In this document: positions 52,258 to 61,490 of the stretch, in pieces | Position numbering within the stretch: position 1 is the stretch's first letter | Layout of the letters: each line of letters opens with the position of its first letter | Assembly: GCA_022841915.1 (NCBI GenBank) | Contig: JALHQN010000013.1 | Span: 62,001-126,000, forward strand | Origin: Burkholderiales bacterium | GTDB lineage: Bacteria; Pseudomonadota; Gammaproteobacteria; Burkholderiales; WYBJ01 | DNA length: 64,000 bases | Direction of reading: 5' to 3' | Made by a program: the position numbers and the translations under genes | The notes under the pieces: model-generated | What the model was told of the DNA's origin: nothing | Database searches by the model: none | Seen by the model: the letters and a program-made list of their open reading frames with translations, nothing else

Positions 52258-52454
52258 AGGAGGCTCCGGAAAAGTACGCGAACAGGCGATTGAACTGCGA
52301 CGACCTCGCGAGTCCTGCAACGACAGCGCCCGGGGAAATCCCAGCCTGCGCGCGATGCGCCGCATCGTAACACCATCGCGACGGTCGCTTCGTTCGCTGT
52401 CAGGCGCGAATCGGCTATGCTCGCCGCTCACGACCGAGGAGGAGGTAGCACCAC

Positions 52455-53228
52455 ATGGCGACGACGAACACGAAGTTGGAGTCGGGCAAAGAACTGGCCG
52501 GCAAGGTGGCATTGGTGACCGGCGGCGCGCGCAACATCGGTGCGGCGATCTCGCTCGCATTGGCGCAGGGCGGGGCGTCCGTCGCCATCAACACGCGCGC
52601 GTCGCGCGAGGACGGCGAGCGCGTGGTGCAGGAGATTCGCGCGGCGGGCGGGCAGGCCGAACTCTACCTGGCAGACGTCGCCGATGCCGATGCCGTCAAG
52701 CGCATGACCGATGCCGTCCTGCAGCGCTTCGGCAGGATAGACATGCTCGTGTTGAATGCGTCGGTGCGCAAGGAGACGCCGTTTCTGGAGATCAGTTTCG
52801 AGGAGTGGCGCGGCATCATGGGAATCTCCCTCGACGGCTCGTTTCGCCTGTGCCAGGCCTGCCTGCCGTCGATGGTCGCGAACGGCGGCGGCAGCATCGT
52901 CACCCTGGGCGGCATGCAGGCGTTGTCCGGGGCCAAGAAGCGGGTCCACGGCTCGGTGGCCAAGCACGGCATGGTAGGTCTCACCCGGGCGCTCGCTCGC
53001 GAGTTTGCCGAGCATGGGGTGCGCGCGAATTGCGTCGCTCCCGGGCAGATGGACACTGTCCGTGCGGCCGGCCGTGCACCGCGCGCGGATCCCAAGGCGG
53101 CCATTCCGCTGGGGCGTCTGGGCGATGCCCGCGAAATTGCGGACACCGTGCGGTTTTTATGCGGGCCGGGCGCGAGCTATATCACCGGCCAGACGATACA
53201 CGTCAATGGCGGCGTGATGATGTTCTGA
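52455..53228 (+). CDS. SDR-family protein with atypical active site
   Basis: 257-aa short-chain dehydrogenase-like protein. Cofactor motif LVTGGARNIGAAISLAL, NAS motif LVLNASV and the C-terminal NGGVMMF. The catalytic Tyr position of YxxxK is Gly (VHGSVAKHG) and the triad Ser is Gly (TLGGMQ), so normal SDR catalysis is doubtful; the Lys is kept. The ATG at 52455 follows GAGGAGG. It stands alone on the plus strand. Confidence 0.86.
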   Translation: MATTNTKLESGKELAGKVALVTGGARNIGAAISLALAQGGASVAINTRASREDGERVVQEIRAAGGQAELYLADVADADAVKRMTDAVLQRFGRIDMLVLNASVRKETPFLEISFEEWRGIMGISLDGSFRLCQACLPSMVANGGGSIVTLGGMQALSGAKKRVHGSVAKHGMVGLTRALAREFAEHGVRANCVAPGQMDTVRAAGRAPRADPKAAIPLGRLGDAREIADTVRFLCGPGASYITGQTIHVNGGVMMF

Positions 53229-53345
53229 GCGGGGAAAAATGCCAGTGCACAACCGGTGTGCAGCCAGTGCACCGGGAAACGAGCGCAGTCCGGGCGGGCT
53301 GCGCTCGAAGTCGGCTCCGTTTGCGGGCCGAGGTCGTACTGCTGC

Positions 53346-53390
53346 GCAGGGAGGTCGCCGCGCAGCGACCTCCCTGCCTGTCTTCTTGCG
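53346..53390 (+). terminator. Strong hairpin terminator between convergent genes
   Basis: A perfect 13-bp stem (GCAGGGAGGTCGC / GCGACCTCCCTGC) with a 6-nt loop, followed by CTGTCTTCTT on the plus strand. It lies between the SDR gene and the convergent DUF35 gene. Confidence 0.68.
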
Positions 53391-53392
53391 GG

Positions 53393-53794
53393 TCAGACAG
53401 GTGCGAACATGGGGATCTGAGTGCCGTTCGCGGTGGCCTTGAAGGTGAGCTTCACCTTTTGTCCGCAGCGGATGGCGTCGAGATCGCAATCGACGATGTT
53501 CGTCATCATGTTCACGCCTTCGTCGAGCGTCACGTAGGCGATGCAATACGGAATGGGACCGGCGCGGCGCGTGATGCTGTAGGTGTAAATGGTGCCGGTG
53601 CCCTTGGCTTCCACCCAGTCGACGTTGGTGCTGAAGCAGTAGGGGCAGATGCCGCGCGGATAGTAGTGATACTCGCCGCAATCCTTGCATTTCTTGAGCA
53701 GCAGCTTGCCCTGCGCCGTCGCTTCGAAAAAGGGCTCGTCGCCGACGTTCAGGTTCGGGTCGTTGAGCTTGCGGTCCTGATACGGTGTGGCCAT
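53393..53794 (-). CDS. DUF35 Zn-ribbon/OB-fold acyl-CoA-binding protein
   Basis: 133-aa protein with an N-terminal helix, a rubredoxin-like zinc ribbon CKDC...CPYC (Cys pairs about 36/39 and 50/53) and an OB-fold ending in KATANGTQIPMFAPV. This family pairs with thiolase-like partners, supplying the acyl-CoA-binding tunnel. It starts 5 bp after the thiolase-like gene's stop, so they form one complex in all likelihood. Confidence 0.92.
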   Translation of the reverse strand: MATPYQDRKLNDPNLNVGDEPFFEATAQGKLLLKKCKDCGEYHYYPRGICPYCFSTNVDWVEAKGTGTIYTYSITRRAGPIPYCIAYVTLDEGVNMMTNIVDCDLDAIRCGQKVKLTFKATANGTQIPMFAPV

Positions 53795-53799
53795 CGTCG

Positions 53800-54966
53800 T
53801 TACTCCCTTTCCATGATCACGGTGGCACTGCCGTGCCGGTGTCCCAGCGAGCCGCCGGTGCCGTGCGCGAGCGCGATGCCGCAGTTCTTGACCTGCACGG
53901 CGGGGTGCGCTTCACCGCGCAGTTGCCGCACGGCCTCGATGACCTTCGTCATGCCGCCGCGGTTGGCCGGGTGGTTGTTGCACAGGCCGCCGCCGTCGGT
54001 ATTGAAGGGGAACTTGCCGGTCCCGGCGATCAGGTTGCCGTCGGCGACGAACTTGCCGCCCTGGCCTTTTTCGCAGAAGCCCAGATCCTCGATCTGCATC
54101 ACCACGGTGATGGTGAAGCTGTCGTAGATCGAGGCGTACTTGATATCGGCATGCTTGACGCCGGCTTCCTCGAAGCAGCGCGGGCCGGTCCAGGCCGCGC
54201 CGGAGAAGGTGAGGTCGAACTTGCCGCCCATCGTGTGTTTGGGCGCTTCGGCCGCGCCGAGCAGCTTCACCAGCGGACGCTTGAGGCTTTTCGCGATCTC
54301 GGGACGCGCCATGATCAGGGCGCCGCCGCCATCGCTCACCACGCAACAGTCCAGACGGTGCAGGGGATCGGAGACCATGGGCGAATCGAGCACGTCCTGC
54401 ACCGTCACCACGTCGCGCAGCATCGCGTTCGGATTGTATTGCGCATGATGCGATGCCGCGACCTTGACCCAGGCGAGCTGCTCGGCCGTCGTGCCGTACT
54501 GATGCATGTGACGCATCGCCGCCATCGCGTACATGTTCACCGTCACCGGGCCGTAGGGCAGCTCGAAAGGCTCTTCCGGCACACCGGTGCCGCGGCTGCG
54601 CACCTGGGTGCCCGACGAGCCCTCCGACCGCGGCCGGCCGGCCAGCGTGATCAGCGCGACGTTGCACTTGCCGGTAGCGATCGCTTGCGCGGCGTGGCCC
54701 ACGTGCACGAGGTAGGAGGAGCCGCCCGTGTCGGTGGAGTCGATGTGCTTCAAGCGCAGGCCCATGTAGTTGGCCATGCCGATGCCGCCCATGCCGGGCG
54801 CGTCGCCGGCGCAGAAATAGCCGTCGATGTCGTTCTTGGTGAGTCCGGCGTCTTCGAGGGCGCCTTTTGCGCATTCAGCATGAAGCTGGGCGACGGATTT
54901 GTCCGTCGCCTTGCGCGTGGGGTGCTCGAATGCGCCCACGAGATAGGACTTGCCTTTGATGCTCAT
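53800..54966 (-). CDS. Thiolase-like (SCP-x/Ltp2-type) acyl-CoA lyase
   Basis: 388-aa thiolase-fold protein. The usual nucleophilic Cys after GG is Ser (DTGGSSYLVHVG), while the distal His region GGSLGHRHGSATV is kept. That pattern, plus the adjacent DUF35 gene, fits the Ltp2-type aldolase group that cleaves branched beta-hydroxyacyl-CoA rather than classic thiolase. Full length; ATG at 54966. Substrate unknown. Confidence 0.88.
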   Translation of the reverse strand: MSIKGKSYLVGAFEHPTRKATDKSVAQLHAECAKGALEDAGLTKNDIDGYFCAGDAPGMGGIGMANYMGLRLKHIDSTDTGGSSYLVHVGHAAQAIATGKCNVALITLAGRPRSEGSSGTQVRSRGTGVPEEPFELPYGPVTVNMYAMAAMRHMHQYGTTAEQLAWVKVAASHHAQYNPNAMLRDVVTVQDVLDSPMVSDPLHRLDCCVVSDGGGALIMARPEIAKSLKRPLVKLLGAAEAPKHTMGGKFDLTFSGAAWTGPRCFEEAGVKHADIKYASIYDSFTITVVMQIEDLGFCEKGQGGKFVADGNLIAGTGKFPFNTDGGGLCNNHPANRGGMTKVIEAVRQLRGEAHPAVQVKNCGIALAHGTGGSLGHRHGSATVIMERE

Positions 54967-55109
54967 TGAGAGTGCTCCTCCATGGGGTGCGATACCAGAG
55001 CCGATTCTACTCGCGCAGGCGCTTTGCCGGGAGCAATCCTTGTCTCGGGCCGACGCCGCGCGGGCGTAAGTCCGTAATCTGGACGGCGGCCCGCGAGTCT
55101 GCCTGAGTT

Positions 55110-56099
55110 CTACGGATGTGCGACCTCGAGCACGATCTTGCCGATGTGCGCACTGGATTCCATACGGGCATGACTTTGGGCCGCCTGCTCCAGAGGAAAG
55201 ACGCTATCGATCACCGCATCGATGCGGCTGCCCAGATGCGGCCAGACGCGTTCGAGCAGATCGTCGGTCACCGCGCGTTTCTTCTCCAGAGGCAGGGGCC
55301 GCATTTGCGAGGCCGTCACGATCGCGCGCTTGGCGGCGACTGCCGACAAAGGCACCGAAAACTCGCTGCTCGAGGCGATATGGACCAGCCGACCGTCGTT
55401 CGCGATCGCTTCGAGATTGCGTTTGGCGTATTGCCCGCCCACCATGTCGAGTATGACGTCGACACCTCGACCGCCGGTTGCCTGCTTCACCTCGGCAACG
55501 AAATCGGCCGCCTTGTAATTGATGGCATGCTGGGCGCCGAGTTTCAGGCAGGCGTCGCACTTCGCAGCCGAGCCCGCCGTCGTGATGACCTTGGCACCGG
55601 CCAGCCGGCCGAGCTGGATGGCGATGGCGCCGACGCCGCTCGACCCGCCATGCACCAGCAGCCACTCTCCCGAGACGAGCCGGCCGAGATGAAAGATGTT
55701 GAACCAGGCCGTGAACATGGCCTCGGGCAGGCTGGCGGCCTGCTTGAGGTCGTAACCCGCCGGAATCGGCAGCAGCAGGGATTCGAGCGCGAGGCAGTAT
55801 TGTGCGTAGCCGCCGCCGCTCACCAGCACGCAGGCGCGGTCGCCGACTTTCCAGCGCGCCACGTCCGCGCCGACGGCGACGATTTCGCCTGCGACCTCGA
55901 GACCGGGAATGTCGGTGGCGCCTTTCGGTCCGAAGCCGCGCTTGCGCTGGCTGCAATCGTGGCGGTTGATGCCGGCGTATGCCACCTTGATCAGCACTTC
56001 GCCGGCACGGGGCTGAGGTACCGGGCGCAACTCGGGCTTGAGCACTTCCGGTCCGCCCGCGCCCGTGATTGAAATGGCAGTCATCGTCGCAGGTAACAT
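55110..56099 (-). CDS. NADPH:quinone oxidoreductase-like MDR protein
   Basis: 329-aa medium-chain reductase without the structural zinc Cys cluster, as in quinone oxidoreductases (QOR/PIG3 type). It has INRHDCSQRKRG and GLEVAGEIVAVG, the LPEAMFTAWFNIF segment, and the NADPH motif VHGGSSGVGAIAIQLG. The start ATG 56099 has GAGGAGAT. Acts on quinones or enones in the cytosol; the specific acceptor is unknown. Confidence 0.92.
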   Translation of the reverse strand: MLPATMTAISITGAGGPEVLKPELRPVPQPRAGEVLIKVAYAGINRHDCSQRKRGFGPKGATDIPGLEVAGEIVAVGADVARWKVGDRACVLVSGGGYAQYCLALESLLLPIPAGYDLKQAASLPEAMFTAWFNIFHLGRLVSGEWLLVHGGSSGVGAIAIQLGRLAGAKVITTAGSAAKCDACLKLGAQHAINYKAADFVAEVKQATGGRGVDVILDMVGGQYAKRNLEAIANDGRLVHIASSSEFSVPLSAVAAKRAIVTASQMRPLPLEKKRAVTDDLLERVWPHLGSRIDAVIDSVFPLEQAAQSHARMESSAHIGKIVLEVAHP

Positions 56100-56254
56100 C
56101 GGAGATCTCCTCGTGGGGTGGGGCGCAGTCGCGTGGTCGGGCAGGCGGTCGATTCTACTGCGCGAGCGGCGACCGAGTGCGGCGAGGATTTCAGGGTTTA
56201 TCATCTGCACCCGCGCAGCCGCGGCAATCGTTGCATTCTAGAGGACCGTCCGAC

Positions 56255-56875
56255 GTGGAGCAGTGGGCAGCCGAAGTCGTCGCTTTCATTTCGTCGAGCC
56301 AGGGGTGGGCCGGCCCGCTCATCGCGACGCTGGCATTCGCCGAGTCGATGGCTTTCCTGTCTCTGCTGGTTCCGTTCACCGCGATGATCGTCGCCTCCGG
56401 GGCCTTGCTGGCAAGCGGAACGCTCGATCCCTGGGTCATCATTCCCTGGGGCATTCTGGGCGCATGTCTGGGCGATGCGGTGTCCTACTGGATCGGTCGC
56501 TACTTCGGTCGGCGCGTGCACCATGTCTGGCCGTTCAAGAACGATCCGGCACTGCTCGATCAAGGCCACCGTTTCTTCGCTCGCTGGGGCGTGCTGAGCG
56601 TGTTCCTGGGGCGCTTCTTCGGTCCGCTTCGAGCCGTGGTGCCGCTGGTGGCGGGCGTGATGGAGATGCCGCAGGGGCGATTTCAGGTGGCCAATGTCAC
56701 CTCGGCGATCGTCTGGTTGCCGCTGTTGATGCTGCCCGGTGCGGTGGCCGGAACGCTGTTTCAGCACGTCACCGGCTTCGGCGAGAAGGCGTTCGTCTAT
56801 GTCTTCATCGCCTTCGTGGCTTTTCCGCTCGTGATCGGCTTGATCGTCTGGCTGCGCAAGCGGGCGCGGCCATGA
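56255..56875 (+). CDS. DedA-family membrane protein
   Basis: 206-aa inner-membrane protein of the DedA/SNARE-associated family, proposed polyprenyl-phosphate or lipid flippases/transporters. Landmarks: ESMAFLSLLVPFTAMIVASG, GAALGD-type segment LGACLGDAVSYWIGRYFG, GRFFGPLRAVVPLVAGV and the C-terminal helix with RKRARP. I start at GTG 56255, preceded by GAGGA. It is divergent from the quinone oxidoreductase and converges with the PhoX-like gene. Confidence 0.9.
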   Translation: MEQWAAEVVAFISSSQGWAGPLIATLAFAESMAFLSLLVPFTAMIVASGALLASGTLDPWVIIPWGILGACLGDAVSYWIGRYFGRRVHHVWPFKNDPALLDQGHRFFARWGVLSVFLGRFFGPLRAVVPLVAGVMEMPQGRFQVANVTSAIVWLPLLMLPGAVAGTLFQHVTGFGEKAFVYVFIAFVAFPLVIGLIVWLRKRARP

Positions 56876-56921
56876 ATCCGAACGACGCAGGCCGGGGAGC
56901 GTCCCCGGGGCCGGACGCCCC

Positions 56922-58829
56922 CTAACTGCCGATCTCTTTGCCATCCTCCCTGGAGATGGCAATCACCGCCGGTCGCGGTGGCAGGTCGGATCGGAAATCC
57001 GGCCAGCGGGTCGACGGACGAGCATAGTCGGAACCGCGCTCGTCCCCTGGATGCTGAACGGCGAGGAACAGGGTCGAACCGTTTGCCGCGAAGCAGGGGC
57101 CGCACACCTCGGCGCCCCGGGGCGCATTGAAGAACAGGCGGGTGATGCCCCGACCAGGGCCGCTCGTATCGGCGGCGTAAAGACTGTCGGCGAATCCCGC
57201 CGCATGATCCTGACCGTCGGTTGCGATCCAGATCCGGCCGCGCGGGTCGAAGGCGACGTTGTCGGGGCAGGCGAGCCAGCCGGTGGCGCTCACCGGCCCG
57301 GCATAGCGGGCACTTTGCAGTGCGTCCGAGGGGTCGCCTGCGAGCAGGAAAAACTCCCATGCGCACTCGGTGGCGGTATGGTCCGGTGCGCCGTTCACGC
57401 GCGGCGGGACGATCTCGATGATGTGGCCCCAGCGGTTGTTCGCCCGCGGATTGGCCGCGTTGATCTGCGCCCCGGTACGCGCGTTGTTGTTGGTGAGCAC
57501 GACGTACACCGCGCCCGTTTCGGGATGCGCCTCGACGTCTTCCGGGCGGTCCATGCTGGTCGCGCCCAGCAGATCGGCGGCGCGGCGCGCTTCGATCACG
57601 ACATCGGCCTGGCTGTGGAAGCCGTTGGCCTGCGTCAGCGGACCCTCGCCGTAGACCAGCGGCAGCCAGTGCATGCGGGCATCGGCGTCGAAGCGGGCGA
57701 CATAGAGCGTGCCCCGATCCAGCAGGTCGCGATTGGCCTCGGGAGCCTGCGGCTGCCAGCGCGCTTGCGTGACGAATTTGTACAAGTACTCGAAGCGCTC
57801 GTCGTCGCCCATGTAGATCGCGACGCGGCCATCGTGGCTCACGGCCGACGTGGCGCCTTCGTGCTTGAAGCGTCCGAGCGCCGTGCGCTTGACCGGTGTC
57901 GATCGCGGCGCGTAGGGATCGATCTCCACCACCCAGCCGAAACGATTGGGTTCGTTCGGCGTGCGCCGCAGATCGAAGCGTTCGAAGTGCCGTCCCCAGA
58001 CATAGAGGCCGCGCCCATGCACTCGGTAGCGTTTGCGCGCGGCCGCCTCCGCATGGCCCTCGGGCTCGCCGCTGAAGTACAGATGCAGATTCTCCTCGCA
58101 GGTCAGCAGGGTGCCCCAGGGGGTGACGCCGCCGGCGCAGTTGTTGAGCGTGCCGATGACGCGCCGGCCCTCCGGATCCTGGGCGGTGCGCATGCGCGGG
58201 TGTCCCGCCGCCGGGCCGCTCAAGGCGATCGGCGTGCTGCGCAGGGTGATGCGCCGGTTGTACGGGCTGTCGAGCACGGTGCGCCAGCGTCCGTGCTCCA
58301 TGCGAAGCTCGACCACGCTGACGCCATGCGAGGCCATCTCATGCGCGCAGTGTGCCGCTGTCATGCGCTCGCGGTCGCTGCGCTCGGTCATGCCCGGCCA
58401 CATCAACTGTGCCGTGCAGCGTTCGTGATTGGCGCACAGCAAGCCTCGAAGCGATGCCTCGCCCGAAGCCGGCAAGGGAAAGAAGGCGAGAAAATCGTTG
58501 TCGTAGCCGAACTGCTGCTCCTGCGCATCTGCATCCGGGTGCCCGGGCACGAACGCGGGTGCGTCGGCGAACAGCGGGTCGCCCCAGCGCAGCACGACTT
58601 GCGCCACGTAGCCGGGCGGCAGATGATGGCGCTCGTCGAGGCCGCGCGCGATCTCGGCGAAGCCAAGCGTTGAGCCAGCGCCGGCCGGCATGGCCTGCAG
58701 CGCGCTGGGGGCGAGGGCGCCGGCCATGCCGGCAAGGGCGGCCTTGAGGACGTCGCGCCGCGAGACGCGGGCCTCGATCGCTCGCGCCAAGGCCGTATCG
58801 GAGGTGTCGGGGCCCGAATCTGCGCTCAT
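56922..58829 (-). CDS. PhoX-like (DUF839) exported phosphatase
   Basis: 635-aa protein of the PhoX/DUF839 beta-propeller group, calcium/iron-dependent alkaline phosphatases exported by Tat. An N-terminal twin-Arg region SRRDVLKAALAG followed by a hydrophobic stretch agrees with Tat export. Propeller landmarks: NHERCTAQLMWPGM, NCAGGVTPWGTLLTCEENLH, GRFKHEGATSAV, YMGDDERFEYLYKFV and RPEDVEAHPETG. The start ATG at 58829 has AGGAG; the track start is 36 bp longer. Single gene, divergent from mpl. Confidence 0.9.
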   Translation of the reverse strand: MSADSGPDTSDTALARAIEARVSRRDVLKAALAGMAGALAPSALQAMPAGAGSTLGFAEIARGLDERHHLPPGYVAQVVLRWGDPLFADAPAFVPGHPDADAQEQQFGYDNDFLAFFPLPASGEASLRGLLCANHERCTAQLMWPGMTERSDRERMTAAHCAHEMASHGVSVVELRMEHGRWRTVLDSPYNRRITLRSTPIALSGPAAGHPRMRTAQDPEGRRVIGTLNNCAGGVTPWGTLLTCEENLHLYFSGEPEGHAEAAARKRYRVHGRGLYVWGRHFERFDLRRTPNEPNRFGWVVEIDPYAPRSTPVKRTALGRFKHEGATSAVSHDGRVAIYMGDDERFEYLYKFVTQARWQPQAPEANRDLLDRGTLYVARFDADARMHWLPLVYGEGPLTQANGFHSQADVVIEARRAADLLGATSMDRPEDVEAHPETGAVYVVLTNNNARTGAQINAANPRANNRWGHIIEIVPPRVNGAPDHTATECAWEFFLLAGDPSDALQSARYAGPVSATGWLACPDNVAFDPRGRIWIATDGQDHAAGFADSLYAADTSGPGRGITRLFFNAPRGAEVCGPCFAANGSTLFLAVQHPGDERGSDYARPSTRWPDFRSDLPPRPAVIAISREDGKEIGS

Positions 58830-58945
58830 CGTCTCTGCTCCTGGCTGGTCGCTTCGATCGTACACCGAGTGCGCGCATCGTCCGACCGAAAGAAGCGTCC
58901 GGGCCTCTGGTATTCTCGCGCTCGATTCGAAGAGGGCATTGCGCC

Positions 58946-60301
58946 ATGCATCTGCACATACTCGGCATCTGCGGCACCTTCATGGGCGGCATTGCGGCCA
59001 TCGCGCGCGAAGCCGGCCATCGCGTCACCGGCTGCGATGCCAACGTCTATCCGCCGATGAGCACTCAACTGCAGGCGCAGGGGATAGACCTCATCGAAGG
59101 CTATGGCGCCGATCAGCTTGCCCTCGGGGCCGACGTCTACGTCATCGGCAACGTCGTCACCCGCGGAAACGCGCTCATGGAAGAGATCCTCGACCGGGGC
59201 CTGCCCTACATCTCGGGCCCGCAGTGGCTCGCGGAGAACATCCTGCACACGCGTCGCGTCGCGGCGATCGCCGGCACGCACGGCAAGACGACGACCACCG
59301 CGATGCTGGCGTGGATCCTGGAAAGCGCAGGGCTCGCCCCCGGTTTTCTGATCGGAGGTGCGCCGCTCAACTTCGACGTCTCCGCGCGGCTCGGCGACGC
59401 GAGCGCCCCGTTCGTCATCGAAGCCGACGAGTACGACACGGCGTTCTTCGACAAGCGCTCGAAGTTCGTCCACTACCGGCCGCGGGTGGCGGTCTTGAAC
59501 AACCTCGAGTTCGACCATGCCGACATCTTCGCGGATCTGGGCGCCATTCAGACCCAGTTCCACCACCTCGTGCGCACGGTGCCGCGAGTCGGCCTGCTCG
59601 TGGTCAACGGAACGGACGCGAATCTCGCGCGGGTGCTCGAGCGCGGCTGCTATACGCCGGTCGAGCGCTTCGGCGTCGACGACGGCTGGCAAGCCGCCGC
59701 GATGGCGCCCGATGGTGCATTTCAGGTCCGCCTTGCCGGCGCGGATCTCGGTCGGCTCGCCTGGGATCTGCTCGGGCGTCACAACCAGTCGAATGCACTG
59801 GCGGCGATCGCCGCGGCGCGCTACTTCGGCGTGCCGCCTGATCGTGCCCTGACCGCCCTCGGAAAGTTTCGCAACGTCAAGCGACGTCTGGAGATCGTCG
59901 GCGAGATCGCCGGTGTCACGGTGTACGACGACTTCGCGCATCATCCGAGCGCCATCGAGACCACGCTCGCCGGTTTGCGACGCAAGGTGGGCGCGGCGCG
60001 GATCATCGCCGTGCTCGAGCCGCGCTCGAACACGATGAAGCTCGGGATCTGGAAGGACGCTCTGGCGATGAGCCTCGATGCGGCCGACAGCGTGTTCTGC
60101 TATGGAAACGGCATGGGCTGGGACGTGCAGGGTGCGATGTCGGCGCTCGGCGCCAAAGCCTGTGTCGTCGAAGCGTTCGACGATTTGGTGGAACGCATCG
60201 CCGCCGACGCGCGGCCGGGCGACCATGTGCTGGTGATGAGCAACGGCGGCTTCAACGGACTGCATCGCAAGCTCGTGGAACGTCTGGAAAAAAAATCCTG
60301 A
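58946..60301 (+). CDS. mpl: UDP-MurNAc:tripeptide ligase Mpl
   Basis: 451-aa murein-recycling ligase that joins the recovered tripeptide L-Ala-gamma-D-Glu-mDap to UDP-MurNAc. N-terminal Rossmann-like start ILGICGTFMGGIAAIA; ATP loop AGTHGKTTTTAML; EADEYDTAFFDKRSKF; LNNLEFDHADIF; GRHNQSNALAAIAAA; YDDFAHHPSAI; C-terminal SNGGFNGLHRKL. Full family length. ATG at 58946 after an AGAGGG site. Confidence 0.97.
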   Translation: MHLHILGICGTFMGGIAAIAREAGHRVTGCDANVYPPMSTQLQAQGIDLIEGYGADQLALGADVYVIGNVVTRGNALMEEILDRGLPYISGPQWLAENILHTRRVAAIAGTHGKTTTTAMLAWILESAGLAPGFLIGGAPLNFDVSARLGDASAPFVIEADEYDTAFFDKRSKFVHYRPRVAVLNNLEFDHADIFADLGAIQTQFHHLVRTVPRVGLLVVNGTDANLARVLERGCYTPVERFGVDDGWQAAAMAPDGAFQVRLAGADLGRLAWDLLGRHNQSNALAAIAAARYFGVPPDRALTALGKFRNVKRRLEIVGEIAGVTVYDDFAHHPSAIETTLAGLRRKVGAARIIAVLEPRSNTMKLGIWKDALAMSLDAADSVFCYGNGMGWDVQGAMSALGAKACVVEAFDDLVERIAADARPGDHVLVMSNGGFNGLHRKLVERLEKKS

Positions 60302-60410
60302 TATTGCGGAACTGCGGGTGAGGGGGGGTCTCTAAACTGCCCTTAGGTGAAAACGTGGCTGCACGACGAGCGCTTTGCTAGATGCCTCGACGTGAAGCCC
60401 GCGAGCTCGG

Positions 60411-60440
60411 GGGGCTACCGATCAAGTAGCCCCTTCTTCT
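60411..60440 (+). terminator. Rho-independent terminator after mpl
   Basis: Perfect 8-bp stem GGGGCTAC / GTAGCCCC with a 7-nt loop and TTCTTCTT following, 110 bp after the mpl stop. Good intrinsic terminator on the plus strand. Confidence 0.75.
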
Positions 60441-60521
60441 TGGGTGAACCGGCGCCGAGATCCGGAACACCTGGACGTGACGCCACCGGCCACAAGCCGG
60501 CGAGTGCATGGAGACAATGCA

Positions 60522-61466
60522 ATGACCCGATCTGCAGCAAGCCGCGTTCGTAACGAGCGCATACGCCTCATGGGTGTCCGCAGCGGCATCGGCGGGCGCG
60601 ATCCTGGCGCCTCGGGCGCCGCGGATGACCTCAAAGCCGCTGGGCTCGCATGCCGCTTGTCCGCGGGCGGACTCGATGCGCAGTGGGGCGAGGTATTCCA
60701 GGCACCGCACAAGACGGCGAGCGATCCGACAGCAGCGATGATCCAGCTCAATCCGCTCGTCGCCGCGGCGGTATGCGCAGCAGGTAGCTCGGGCGCCACG
60801 CCGTTCGTGATCGGCGGTGATCATTCGTGCGCGGTCGGCACCTGGAGCGGGGTATATGCGGCGAATCGGACGCGCGGACCGCTGGGCCTGCTGTGGATCG
60901 ATGCGCATCTGGACAGTCATACCCCCGAGACGTCCCACACTGGACTGATCTACGGCATGCCCCTGGCTGCCTTGCTGGGGCATGGCGATGTGCCCTTCAC
61001 GGACTGCCTGGTGCCCGGCCCCAAGCTGCTGCCGGAGCACGTCTGCGTGTTCGGTGCCCGCAGCTACGAACCCGAAGAGCGGGCGCTGCTCGACCGCATC
61101 GGCGTGCGTGTGATCGGTATGGCGGAAATCCAGCAGCGCGGGGTCGTCGAGTCGCTCGATGAAGCGCTGCGCATCGTGCGTCGTGCGCAGGGTGGCTACG
61201 GCATCACCATCGACATGGACGCGCTCGATCCGCGCGACGCACCGGGCGTGGGTACGCCAGCAGCCGGTGGTTTGCGGGCTGCGGAGCTGGTGCCCGCATT
61301 GCAAGTCGTCGGCGAAGACGATGCGCTGCGCGGTCTCGAGATTGCCGAGTACAACCCACGGCGGGATCGCCGAGGGGTCACTCGCCAGCACGTCATGTCG
61401 CTGGCAGCGAGTGTGCTGGGTGCGCGGGTCGGGCACGCCACGGGGCGGTCGAGCAGGGTCGCATGA
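60522..61466 (+). CDS. Arginase/ureohydrolase family enzyme
   Basis: 314-aa binuclear-manganese ureohydrolase. Metal motifs are GGDHS, the DAHLDSH stretch (WIDAHLDSH) and DMDALDP (TIDMDALDP). Members hydrolyse arginine to ornithine and urea, or related guanidino compounds. The RxGIGGRDPGASGAADDLKAAGL start is arginase-like rather than agmatinase-like, but specificity cannot be fixed by eye. ATG at 60522 with GGAG upstream; the track start adds a leader. Confidence 0.9.
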   Translation: MTRSAASRVRNERIRLMGVRSGIGGRDPGASGAADDLKAAGLACRLSAGGLDAQWGEVFQAPHKTASDPTAAMIQLNPLVAAAVCAAGSSGATPFVIGGDHSCAVGTWSGVYAANRTRGPLGLLWIDAHLDSHTPETSHTGLIYGMPLAALLGHGDVPFTDCLVPGPKLLPEHVCVFGARSYEPEERALLDRIGVRVIGMAEIQQRGVVESLDEALRIVRRAQGGYGITIDMDALDPRDAPGVGTPAAGGLRAAELVPALQVVGEDDALRGLEIAEYNPRRDRRGVTRQHVMSLAASVLGARVGHATGRSSRVA

Positions 61467-61490
61467 TGCGACGGGCTTGAACAGCGCGCA

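Noticed and set aside
57051-58673. 540-aa plus-strand ORF across the PhoX-like gene
   Set aside because: Shadow; the minus-strand propeller protein is well supported.
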